Source: Acidicapsa acidisoli (GTDB lineage Bacteria; Acidobacteriota; Terriglobia; Terriglobales; Acidobacteriaceae). Taken from it: 64,000 nt of DNA. Each line of letters starts with the position of its first letter. The stretch's first letter is position 1. Both the position numbers and the translations under genes were made by a program. The stretch covers positions 682,001-746,000 of the forward strand of contig NZ_JAGSYI010000002.1 in NCBI RefSeq assembly GCF_025685625.1. Direction: 5' to 3'. The notes under the pieces were generated by a model, which saw nothing but the letters and a program-made list of their open reading frames with translations, ran no database searches and was not told the origin of the DNA. Below are positions 23,661 to 32,531 of this stretch, one piece after another.

Positions 23661-25091
23661 CTAAGAATGTGGAACAGCGAGCTGATTGGCAGCCGTCGCG
23701 ATAACACGCTCGACGGCGCTGACGATTGCGTCGATGTCTTCGTCGTTGGTTTGCCAGTTGCAGACGCTGATGCGCATGGCCCGTTGGCCCTGGAATGTGG
23801 TGCCGGTGAAGAAGACTGTGCCTTCGGCACAGATGGCAGCGATGATCTGGTCCGTGAATAAGTCATGATCTGCCGCGGTGGCGGTGGGCGATGGGTTCAG
23901 GAAGCGGACGAGGCCCTGGTTGATGACAGGCGTATTGAGCGCCCTCGCGTGTGGCAACGCACCGATACGCGATGTGAGTTGGGTAGCGAAGCGGCAGCAG
24001 CGATCGACGAGAGAGGCGATGCCGTTGCGGCCCAGTTCGCGGAGTGCGGCGTAGGTGGCGAAGCCTCGGGCGCGGCGCGACATTTCGGGATTGAAGTTGA
24101 TCTGGTCGCGCGCGTTGGTGCTTGCTGCGATGTAGGCGGCGCCTTTCGACATGGCCGCCTGATGCGATTCGGGATGCGCGACGAAGGCGTAGGCGGAATC
24201 GTAGGGGACATTGAGCCATTTGTGTCCATCGATGACCCAGGAGTCAGCGAGGTAAGAGCCGTTGAGCAGATGCGCGTGGCTGGGGGATGCGGCGGCCCAG
24301 AGGCCGAAGGCGCCGTCGATGTGGACCCAGGCGTTGTGGCGGTGAGCGATAGGGATGAGTGCGGCGAAGTCGTCGTAGATGCCTTCGTTCACATCTCCGG
24401 CCTGAAGGATGACGATGGACGGAAGGTAGCCTGCCTGTTGCAAAGCTGTTTCGAGAGCTTCGGGCAGTAGCTGGCCTGCGTCGTTGCCGGCCAGGTAGTG
24501 GATGTTGGAGGAACCGATGCCGAGCATGCGGATGGCGGCGACGGATGAGGCATGGACCTTGCGGCTGGTGAAGACGCGGATGGCGGGAGCGGCGGCGAGG
24601 CCGGCTTCTTCGATGTCAATACCGAAGCCGGCGAGGACGTGATGGCGCGCTGCGGCAAGCGCTGTGAAGTGGGCCATCTGGCAGCCGTTGGTAAAGGCGA
24701 AGCTGGCGGTGGAGGGAATGTTGAGGATGTCTTTGAGCCAGGCTCCGGCTACCTCTTCGACGACGGCAGCGGCGGGGGAGTGGGCGTAGATGGCGGCGTT
24801 CTGATCCCAAGCCGAGGTGAGGAGATCGGCGGCAAGTGCGGAGGGAAGGCTGCCGCCAATGACCCAGCCGAAGAAGCGGCTGCCGGAGGAGCGATTGAGG
24901 CCGTCTTTGCAGGCTTCGATGAGGTCTTCGATGACTGTGGCAGGATCGAGGCCGGTGTCGGTCAGCTCGACGCCGAGGGCGGAGCGGAGGTCATCAAGGG
25001 TCGCGGTTCCGGCCACGCGGGCTTGAGGCTGGGCGATGTATTCGAGGGCGTGATCGAAGGCTAGCTGGAGGGGGTGAGCTGAATTAGCCAT
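23661..25091 (-). CDS. Pyridoxal-phosphate-dependent group II decarboxylase
   Basis: This 476-residue protein is of the aromatic-L-amino-acid/glutamate decarboxylase family. PLP features are VHIDGAFGLW (Asp to the pyridine N), and VIDGHKWLNVPYDSAYAF, whose Lys forms the Schiff base. SSGSRFFGWVIGGSLPSALAADLLTSAWDQN at the N-terminus is the usual substrate-binding string. It would remove CO2 from an amino acid. Tryptophan, tyrosine, glutamate or another substrate cannot be told apart here. I chose ATG 25091 (MANSAHPLQ). The frame continues 21 codons upstream with a less typical sequence. No Shine-Dalgarno sequence is clear. Confidence 0.9.
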   Translation of the reverse strand: MANSAHPLQLAFDHALEYIAQPQARVAGTATLDDLRSALGVELTDTGLDPATVIEDLIEACKDGLNRSSGSRFFGWVIGGSLPSALAADLLTSAWDQNAAIYAHSPAAAVVEEVAGAWLKDILNIPSTASFAFTNGCQMAHFTALAAARHHVLAGFGIDIEEAGLAAAPAIRVFTSRKVHASSVAAIRMLGIGSSNIHYLAGNDAGQLLPEALETALQQAGYLPSIVILQAGDVNEGIYDDFAALIPIAHRHNAWVHIDGAFGLWAAASPSHAHLLNGSYLADSWVIDGHKWLNVPYDSAYAFVAHPESHQAAMSKGAAYIAASTNARDQINFNPEMSRRARGFATYAALRELGRNGIASLVDRCCRFATQLTSRIGALPHARALNTPVINQGLVRFLNPSPTATAADHDLFTDQIIAAICAEGTVFFTGTTFQGQRAMRISVCNWQTNDEDIDAIVSAVERVIATAANQLAVPHS

Positions 25092-25454
25092 TTGTATTGA
25101 TGATACTGCGGGGGAGCATGTGAGACGCAATGGTATCCGGCGAGGCGCTTGCACCGGCGGGAGCCGATCCCTGAACGATTGAGTATGCCATCGACTCTGT
25201 CCCTTCCGAATTCCGGTTAGGCGACCAAGCGGAACTCAAAATCGCTGGCCGCAGTCGGGTTGGAAACGCGCATTGGACTGTGGGCGCGAGTTGAACGCAC
25301 AACCAATGGGATGGTATGCCGCCTTTGGCCGGACTATGAGAGGGAACGACGAGGATGTTTGCGGTCAGTTGTGCGAGCGAGGCCTTAGGCTCGCTTTTCG
25401 ATAGCGTACCGGGAGCGCCCTGGAAGGGCGCGGTCGGCTCATGGGGATGCGGGG
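25092..25454. other. Intergenic region with two hairpins
   Basis: This 363-base stretch has no gene. Two stems lie in its right part. GCGAGC-N10-GCTCGC at 25373-25394 is followed by TTTT on the plus strand, and GCGCCC-TGGAA-GGGCGC is at 25415-25431. The second lies 23 bases downstream of the GlsB-type gene and may end its transcript on the minus strand, although no strong T-run follows in that direction. The left part should hold the decarboxylase promoter. Confidence 0.4.
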
Positions 25455-25715
25455 TCAGATCGTGGGGAAATGGATGTTCAGCTTATAGCAAAGAAAGAGA
25501 ATCAGGAGAGCGCCCAGTGTCGAAAAAATGAGGCCGGCTGGATGATATCGTTCGTTCCTCGGGCGAGAAAACATATGGGTAACGGCGCCGCCGAGGACCG
25601 ATCCTATGATGCCGAGAACGATTGTCCAGAAGAGAGTCATATGGATGTGCATTATTGATTTCGAGATAAGCCCCGCGAGTAGCCCGATTATTAAATACCA
25701 GAGTATGTGAAACAT
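25455..25715 (-). CDS. GlsB/YeaQ/YmgE-family small membrane protein
   Basis: This 86-residue protein with three membrane helices has the family pattern ILWYLIIGLLAGLISKSI, TIVLGIIGSVLGGAVTHMF and GLIFSTLGALLILFL, with glycine-zipper spacing (GxxGSxLGG). These 'transglycosylase-associated' proteins are stress-inducible membrane proteins of uncertain role. GGAGG lies 8 bases before the ATG at 25715, which decides the start. The frame extends far upstream as non-coding-looking Arg/Pro/His-rich sequence, which I reject. Confidence 0.9.
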   Translation of the reverse strand: MFHILWYLIIGLLAGLISKSIMHIHMTLFWTIVLGIIGSVLGGAVTHMFSRPRNERYHPAGLIFSTLGALLILFLCYKLNIHFPTI

Positions 25716-25870
25716 ACCGTTGCCTCCATGTTCTGCCTTCGGCCGGAATCTCGATTTTCGGCAGATCAGTCCGGAGTTTAGCGATGCTGAAGGAGATTGA
25801 ATGGTCATTCCGATACGTGCGAGCGAACAACTGGGCAATTCCTCCAAGCCGGCTTTTTCCGGCAGCCTGT

Positions 25871-26827
25871 TCAGGCTTGGCTTGTTGCTGAGCCTGTCTG
25901 ACGGCGGGCTTTGACGTCGCGCATTGGAGGCTGGCCGAAGAAGCGGCTGTACTCGCGATTGAATTGGCTGGCGCTTTCGTAGCCGACTTCGAAGGCGGCG
26001 CTGGCAGCGTCGAGGCCGTGATTCAACATGCGTTCTCTGGCTACGTGCAGGCGAACGTGCTTCTGGTATTGCAGCGGGCTCATGGCGGTGAGGGATCGGA
26101 ACTGATGATGGAGGGTCGATACGCCCATGCGGGCCATGGCTGCGAGTTCGTCGATGCGCAGGGGCTTGGCGTAGTTGATGCGCAGCCATTCGACGGCCTT
26201 GGAAGTGCGATGGCTTTGTTCGCCCAGGGTTGCGATGGCGCGGAGATGCTTTCCCTGCGGGCTGCGCAGGAGACGGAAGACGATTTCGCGCTGGATGAGG
26301 CTGCCGAGGAAGGGGATGTCCTGCGGCGTGTCGATGAGGTCGACTAGGCGGGCGCAGGCATCGAGGAGTTCGATGGAGGTGACCCCGATGGCCATGCCGC
26401 GTGCGTCGGCGGAGTCCTCGCGAACGTGAAACTCCTGCTGGGAGAGAATTTCGCGGACGGCGGGCATTTCGAGTTTGAGGATCAGGCCGAGCAATGGGAC
26501 TTCTTCGGTGGCTTCGACGACCTGGCTGACGACGGGCAGATCGACGGAGGTGAGCAGGAAGGTCGACTCGTCGCAGACGTAGGTGGTTTTGCCGACGTTG
26601 ACCTGTTTTTTTCCCTGCACGAAGACGACCAGACTTGGTTCGTAGGCGGCTGAGGCGCAGGGGGTGGGCTGGCTGCGGCGGTAGAGGCGCAGGCCCGGTA
26701 TTGCGGTGAGCATGTCTCCTTCGGCAATGGCGTGCGCAGCGATCTTGCGGGCCAAAATCTGGCGGGCCTGTTCATCCCTTTTCGTTGCAACTGCGTAGTC
26801 TCCGTTCCTGTCTTTGTGGTTCGTCAT
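25871..26827 (-). CDS. AraC-family transcriptional regulator
   Basis: This 318-residue protein has an AraC_N-type cupin sensor domain at residues about 35-200 (TAIPGLRLYRRSQPTPCASAAYEPSLVVFVQGKKQ, then LLTSVDLPVVSQV). The AraC double helix-turn-helix follows at residues 210-310 (AVEWLRINYAKPLRIDELAAMARMGVSTLHHQFRSLTAMSPLQYQK, then AAFEVGYESASQFNREYSRFFGQPP). The layout matches E. coli YqhC, which controls an aldehyde-reducing dehydrogenase and reductase. It is divergent from such a pair here, with a 185-base shared control region that holds a 21-base-periodic direct repeat. Confidence 0.93.
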   Translation of the reverse strand: MTNHKDRNGDYAVATKRDEQARQILARKIAAHAIAEGDMLTAIPGLRLYRRSQPTPCASAAYEPSLVVFVQGKKQVNVGKTTYVCDESTFLLTSVDLPVVSQVVEATEEVPLLGLILKLEMPAVREILSQQEFHVREDSADARGMAIGVTSIELLDACARLVDLIDTPQDIPFLGSLIQREIVFRLLRSPQGKHLRAIATLGEQSHRTSKAVEWLRINYAKPLRIDELAAMARMGVSTLHHQFRSLTAMSPLQYQKHVRLHVARERMLNHGLDAASAAFEVGYESASQFNREYSRFFGQPPMRDVKARRQTGSATSQA

Positions 26828-26900
26828 CTGAGCCCTGCCACTCCCTCCAAACCAGCGTACCTCCGATGCGGGAGGGTATGCACAAAAATCTGAGCATCGA

Positions 26901-26931
26901 CAGGATTGGGCAATAGATTGGCAGGATTGGG
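26901..26931. promoter_or_regulatory. Direct repeat, candidate AraC-type operator
   Basis: CAGGATTGGG occurs twice, at 26901-26910 and 26922-26931, so the repeat period is exactly 21 bases, or two helical turns. AraC-family activators bind direct-repeat half-sites with this phasing. The site lies 82 bases before the alcohol dehydrogenase ATG and 74 bases before the regulator's own start, so it could control both. Confidence 0.55.
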
Positions 26932-27012
26932 ATACCGCTGAAATTGCTGCCTCCCGTAGTCTGATTCACGAGCGAATTGCTCGCCATTTGTAGGGAAGGT
27001 TGAGGAAGATTC

Positions 27013-28071
27013 ATGTACAACGCAAAAGCTTATTCTGTCGCGAGCGCGACATCGCCGTTTGCCTCCACCACGATTGCCCGCCGGGAACCGACCGAGCATG
27101 ACGTGCAGATCGAGATTTTATTCTGCGGGATCTGCCACTCTGATCTTCACCAGGCCCGCAATGAGTGGAGCGGCGTGATGCCGACGGTTTATCCCTGCGT
27201 GCCGGGACACGAGATTGTTGGCCGGGTGACGAAGGTTGGCTCTGCTGTGACGAAGTTCAAGCCGGGAGACCTTGCGGCTGTGGGTTGCCTGGTGGACTCG
27301 GATGGCACCTGCCCTGAATGCAAGGCCGGGTTTGAGCAGTTTTGTCAGAATTTCACGTTGACTTATAACTTTCCGGACAAGCATACGGGCGGAGTTACCT
27401 ATGGAGGTTATTCGGAAAGCATTGTGGTTAAGGACCACTTTGTTGTGAAGGTTCCATCGAACCTGGATCTTGCGGGCGCTGCGCCGTTGCTTTGCGCCGG
27501 GATCACGACTTACTCGCCGATGCGGCATTGGGGTGTGGCCAAGGGTAAGAAGGTCGGCATTGTTGGCCTTGGCGGACTGGGGCACATGGGCGTGAAGTTT
27601 GCGCACGCATTTGGAGCGCACACGGTTGTGTTTACCACTTCGCCGGGCAAGAAGGACGATGCGCTGCGGCTGGGAGCCGATGAGGTTGTGATTTCACGCA
27701 ATGCGGATGAGATGGCAAAGCATGCGGGGAGCTTCGACTTCATTCTCGACGCCGTTGCCGCGGATCACGATATCAACGCCTACATCAACCTCTTGCGTCG
27801 CGACGGGAATCTCACGATGGTGGGCGCGCCGGAGAATCCGCTGGCGGTCGGGGTATTCGGGCTGATCATGGGACGGCGCAGCATTTCAGGTTCGCCGATT
27901 GGGGGATTGGCGGAGACGCAGGAGATGCTGGATTTCTGCGGGAAACACAACATTACTTCCGATGTTGAGGTAATTCCGATTCAGAAGGTCAACGAAGCGT
28001 ACGAGCGGCTGCTCAAGTCGGATGTGAAGTATCGGTTCTCGATCGATATGGCTTCGCTCAAATCGGAATAG
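27013..28071 (+). CDS. Zinc-dependent NAD(P)-alcohol dehydrogenase (YahK/CAD type)
   Basis: This 352-residue enzyme belongs to the medium-chain dehydrogenases. Catalytic-zinc residues are in CGICHSDLHQ and PGHEIVG. The Rossmann fold is KVGIVGLGGLGHMGVKFAHAFGAH. The structural-zinc loop reads SDGTCPECKAGFEQFC, so the first of the four usual cysteines is an aspartate. Aspartate can also ligate zinc, so the site may survive. Such enzymes reduce aldehydes to alcohols with NADPH. GAGGAAGATTC precedes the ATG. It is 24 bases from the aldo-keto reductase gene and probably forms an operon with it under the divergent AraC regulator. Confidence 0.93.
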   Translation: MYNAKAYSVASATSPFASTTIARREPTEHDVQIEILFCGICHSDLHQARNEWSGVMPTVYPCVPGHEIVGRVTKVGSAVTKFKPGDLAAVGCLVDSDGTCPECKAGFEQFCQNFTLTYNFPDKHTGGVTYGGYSESIVVKDHFVVKVPSNLDLAGAAPLLCAGITTYSPMRHWGVAKGKKVGIVGLGGLGHMGVKFAHAFGAHTVVFTTSPGKKDDALRLGADEVVISRNADEMAKHAGSFDFILDAVAADHDINAYINLLRRDGNLTMVGAPENPLAVGVFGLIMGRRSISGSPIGGLAETQEMLDFCGKHNITSDVEVIPIQKVNEAYERLLKSDVKYRFSIDMASLKSE

Positions 28072-29091
<1,020 letters not shown>

Positions 29092-29134
29092 ACTGTTGGG
29101 CGGCTTGGCCGATGGCGGCGCGGAGAGATCGAGT

Positions 29135-29269
29135 ATGAAGGCTCTGTATTTAGGGTTGTTGGTCGGCAAGGACCTGTCTCGCGTTTACGAGTTCACCCAG
29201 GACGAACGGTTGACCATCCGATCTGCCCGGCCCGAGGAACACTGATCTGTCACCTGGGAGCATTATTGA
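29135..29269 (+). pseudogene. Fragment of a decayed gene, internal stop
   Basis: From ATG 29135 a frame reads MKALYLGLLVGKDLSRVYEF, then TQDERLTIRSARPEEH, stop TGA (29243-29245). It continues in frame as SVTWEHY and a second stop at 29269. The strings KDLSRVYEF, LTIRSARP and TWEHY look like the C-terminal strands of a small beta-barrel protein of lipocalin-like type. I could not find the N-terminal part upstream. It is best explained as the 3' remnant of a lost gene between the reductase and DUF2255 genes. Confidence 0.4.
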
Positions 29270-29326
29270 GCTAGTTGCGCTGCGTTGGCCATGTATCGCG
29301 AACTAGTTCTTATCAGGGGAATGAGA

Positions 29327-29722
29327 ATGACTCCATGGAAGAAGGACGAATTGCGCAGGATTGCGGAGGCCGATGACTTGCATATAGCGCCTTTCCGTGA
29401 GGATGGGAAGACATATGGCACTCCGACATGGATATGGTCGGTTGCGGTCGATGATGCGCTCTACGTGCGGGGCTACAACGGGACAAGCTCTCGATGGTAT
29501 CAGGCTGCAGTGCGGCAGAAGGCGGGACGGATCACGGCCGCGGGCATGACGAAGGAGGTCGAATTCGGTCCGGCAGAGGGTCCGATGAATGATGGCATCA
29601 ATGATCGCATTGATGACGCTTACCGGACGAAATACGGTGGCAGCCCGTATCTCGATCCGATGATAGGCAAACGCGCCCGCGCTGCGACAGTCCGGATCAT
29701 GCCGCGTGAAGGCAATGCGTGA
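29327..29722 (+). CDS. DUF2255 family protein
   Basis: This 131-residue protein starts at ATG 29327 with AGGGG 8 bases upstream. It carries the family strings MTPWKKDELRRIAEADDLHIAPFREDGKTYGTP near the start and TWIWSVAVDDALYVRGYNGTSSRWYQAAVRQKAGRI in the middle, a flavin-reductase-like or PNPOx-like split-barrel pattern. Function is unknown. It lies 73 bases upstream of the cupin gene on the same strand, so the two may be co-transcribed. Members are common near small oxidoreductases. Confidence 0.88.
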   Translation: MTPWKKDELRRIAEADDLHIAPFREDGKTYGTPTWIWSVAVDDALYVRGYNGTSSRWYQAAVRQKAGRITAAGMTKEVEFGPAEGPMNDGINDRIDDAYRTKYGGSPYLDPMIGKRARAATVRIMPREGNA

Positions 29723-29795
29723 TTCGCGGCTGAAGATTCGCCGGTAAACCATGAGAGATTGGAAGATAGAAACGACAACGGAGAGGATGGCGCGC

Positions 29796-30191
29796 GTGGA
29801 AATTAAGAGGATCGGCATACAAGCTTCAGCAAAGGGACCTTCGGATTGGTTTACTGGCATGGTGCGGATTGATCCGCTATTCACTGCGCCCGATCCGGCG
29901 CGGGTCGTCGGCGCTCAGGTCACTTTCGAGCCCGGCGCACGCACCGCGTGGCATACACATCCGCTTGGCCAGACGCTGATTGTCACCTCGGGCTGCGGCA
30001 GGGCGCAGCGCTGGGGTGGTCCGATTGAAGAGATTAGGCCCGGCGATGTGATCTGGTTTGCGCCGGGAGAGAAGCATTGGCACGGGGCTTCGCAAACTAC
30101 GGCGATGACCCACTTCGCCATCCAGGAAAAGCTGGACGGGAAGACTGTCGATTGGATGGAGCAGGTGAGCGAGGAGCAGTTTGGCGCGTAA
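29796..30191 (+). CDS. Cupin-fold manganese hydroxynitrile lyase homologue
   Basis: This 131-residue single-domain cupin starts at GTG 29796, with GGAGAGG upstream. An ATG at 29787 or 29751 is the alternative. Counting from this GTG, the metal-binding residues fall at H53, H55, Q59 and H94 ([12 protein letters not shown]), and the further active-site histidine is H106. These match, number for number, those I remember for the Granulicella tundricola hydroxynitrile lyase, which cleaves or forms (R)-mandelonitrile. Overall similarity along [12 protein letters not shown] and [17 protein letters not shown] is strong. The natural substrate is unknown. It follows the DUF2255 gene. Confidence 0.88.
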   Translation: MEIKRIGIQASAKGPSDWFTGMVRIDPLFTAPDPARVVGAQVTFEPGARTAWHTHPLGQTLIVTSGCGRAQRWGGPIEEIRPGDVIWFAPGEKHWHGASQTTAMTHFAIQEKLDGKTVDWMEQVSEEQFGA

Positions 30192-30503
30192 TCCTGCGAA
30201 TTCGTGTTGCGCTATGCTACGTTGACCTTTTTGGGGCATGGTTATGCGCATTTGGACCGCAATTCTGCACAAATTGCGCATTCCGTAACGAAATTAGGAA
30301 CGAATCTCGAGCGGAAATCACAATTCTCATCTCAGAGTTGTAACTTGCCGAGTATGGAGAGGCGCAGGAACGGCGCGCCCATTCCTTGCCTTCCATAACA
30401 AGGTTCGGCGCCGTGACGCATTCAGGGGATTGTGTCACTCATAAGAGCCATGTAACACTCGGGCACATCTGAAGTAATCAGTCCAGTGACCACGAGGATA
30501 ACA
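30192..30503. promoter_or_regulatory. Upstream region of EAL gene with inverted repeat
   Basis: A 312-base gap without a gene. GTGACGCA at 30413-30420 and TGTGTCAC at 30431-30438 form an inverted repeat (7 of 8 pairs) around a 10-base spacer, centred 78 bases before the ATG of the PAS-GGDEF-EAL gene. The symmetry and spacing suit a dimeric regulator of Crp/Fnr type. The regulator is not known and the call is speculative. Confidence 0.3.
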
Positions 30504-32459
30504 ATGGTAACTAGGAAGTTGTCAGCCAGCCGGTGCGATGATCGCACGCAAGAATCACTCAAGCCCGAGGCTGGCTGCCCAATCCATGTTGTTAACCCGG
30601 ACGCTACGGTAAGTCATTGGAGCGGGACGGCAGAGTTTGCGAACGGCTATGCAGACAGTGAAACAGAGGATTTGCGCGCGGGGAAGGACAGTCATGGCTT
30701 TCCGGCGATAGTCCGCAATGAACCCATGTACGGTCGCGAGGGAGTGATCGAGTTTGCGGTAACCCGGGGGAAAGATGCGGGCGTTTTCGGCGCAAAGGAG
30801 TCTGTTGCTGGGATAACACAGCAGCTTGAGGTTGCGCTCGGGCATGCGCCGGCAGGCATGGCGATCTTCGATAACGCTGAGGCGCTGGTGTTTGCGAATG
30901 ATAAGTTCTTCGACTTATTGGGTTTGTCGAAGGGAAACGTCCGGTCTGGAATGGGACTTCGGGCTATTGTCGAGGCAGGAGCGGGGGCTCAGCCGGTCGA
31001 AGCTCTGTATAAGGACTTCTGTCTCAGGCGCGAGGCTGGCGTGCAACGTGAACTCCGCCGTGTTTCCGACACAATGGAACGCTATATCTCCATACGCGAA
31101 GAATCGCTTCCCGGCGGCGGATGGGTGGTAGTCGTTGAGGATATCTCTGAACGCAGGAACTCGGCGCTTGTGATCGAGCAAATGGCGCATTATGACGGAT
31201 TGACAGGGATCCCAAACAGGGCATTGTTTCTTGAGAATCTCATGCGCGCGGTAGCGCAGGCAGATCGCGGAACTCCCTTTGCTTTGCTGAGCCTTGAGTT
31301 AGACAATCTCAATTGCATCAATGACACATTTGGCCACCCCGTTGGGGACGAGTTACTGAAGGCTTTGGCACGAAGGCTGGACCAGTGCATTCGGGAGGGA
31401 GATACGATTGCGCGCGCTGGAGGAGACGATTTTGCCATTATTCAGACAGGTATCTCGGGACCGAATGACGTGGAGGCGCTGGCCATCCGGGTTGCGGAAT
31501 TGCTGCGGGAGCCTTTCGAGATTTGTTCCCAGCAAGTGATTGCGGCAGTCAGTATCGGAATAGCCCTCGGACCGCAGGACGGGCACGATATGGATCGGAT
31601 TCTCACGAACGCGGACCTGGCGTTGAATCGAGCCAAGGCAATGCGTCCCGCACCGTATTGCTTTTTTGACTGCTCTTTGGATGTTGAAATGGCCTCCCGG
31701 CGATCGATTGAGCAGGATCTGCGTTATGCGCTGCTGCGTGGCGAACTGGAGGTCTATTACCAGCCGTTGATCGATCTGGCAGCGGGCCGAATTATGGGAT
31801 ACGAGGCTCTACTGCGTTGGAATCACCCGACTCGCGGAGTGGTTTCGCCTTTGGAATTTATCTCGGCGGCGGAGGATTGCGGGCTCATTGTACCGATTGG
31901 CGAATGGGTGCTTGAAAAGGCTATACGGACGGCTGCGCTTTGGCCGTCGAATCTCAAGGTGGCGGTCAATGTATCCGCTGTTCAGCTAAGAACCGGAGTG
32001 TTTGCGAACACAGTGAGAGATTGCCTGGCTATGTCCGGCATGGCGCCAAAATGTCTGGAGCTTGAAATCACTGAATCCGTGCTGCTCCAAAATTGCAATA
32101 TGACGCTCACGGCGCTGCGGGAGCTGCACGATCTTGGCGTCCGAATCGCGCTGGACGATTTTGGGACGGGGTTTTCGTCGCTGAGTTGTTTGCGCGACTT
32201 TCCTTTCGACCGCGTGAAGGTTGATCGAAGCTTCATTCAGGGATTGCCGGAGGAAAAGCATGCAAGTTTGCTGGTTAAGGCGATCGTGGCGATGGCTAGC
32301 GGCTTTGGAGTCGCTGTAACCGCTGAGGGGGTGGAAACGCTCGACCAGTTGCGATACTTGCATTCGATCGGCTGCACCGAGGCTCAGGGGTTTCTGTTTG
32401 GGCGGCCTGCGCAAGCAATCCGATTGAACCACCGGTATATGATCTGCCAGGAAAGTTAG
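30504..32459 (+). CDS. PAS-GGDEF-EAL cyclic-di-GMP signalling protein
   Basis: This 651-residue cytoplasmic protein starts at ATG 30504 (GAGG 6 bases before) rather than GTG 30486. There is no membrane helix or signal peptide. Residues about 100-210 form a PAS-type sensor domain (LGHAPAGMAIFDNAEALVFANDKFFDLLGL). A GGDEF domain follows, with the signature altered to GGDDF (RAGGDDFAII), so cyclase activity is doubtful. The last ~250 residues are an intact EAL phosphodiesterase domain with YEALLRW, ELEITESVL, ALDDFGTGFSSLSCL, KVDRSFI and AEGVET. The protein therefore probably breaks down c-di-GMP, perhaps activated through its GGDEF domain by GTP. Confidence 0.93.
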   Translation: MVTRKLSASRCDDRTQESLKPEAGCPIHVVNPDATVSHWSGTAEFANGYADSETEDLRAGKDSHGFPAIVRNEPMYGREGVIEFAVTRGKDAGVFGAKESVAGITQQLEVALGHAPAGMAIFDNAEALVFANDKFFDLLGLSKGNVRSGMGLRAIVEAGAGAQPVEALYKDFCLRREAGVQRELRRVSDTMERYISIREESLPGGGWVVVVEDISERRNSALVIEQMAHYDGLTGIPNRALFLENLMRAVAQADRGTPFALLSLELDNLNCINDTFGHPVGDELLKALARRLDQCIREGDTIARAGGDDFAIIQTGISGPNDVEALAIRVAELLREPFEICSQQVIAAVSIGIALGPQDGHDMDRILTNADLALNRAKAMRPAPYCFFDCSLDVEMASRRSIEQDLRYALLRGELEVYYQPLIDLAAGRIMGYEALLRWNHPTRGVVSPLEFISAAEDCGLIVPIGEWVLEKAIRTAALWPSNLKVAVNVSAVQLRTGVFANTVRDCLAMSGMAPKCLELEITESVLLQNCNMTLTALRELHDLGVRIALDDFGTGFSSLSCLRDFPFDRVKVDRSFIQGLPEEKHASLLVKAIVAMASGFGVAVTAEGVETLDQLRYLHSIGCTEAQGFLFGRPAQAIRLNHRYMICQES

Positions 32460-32531
32460 GGCCGAAGGGCAAAAGCGGATTCTCTTCGAGAATGACAGAA
32501 AGAAAAACAAAAGCAAGGACTCGCAGTGGCC

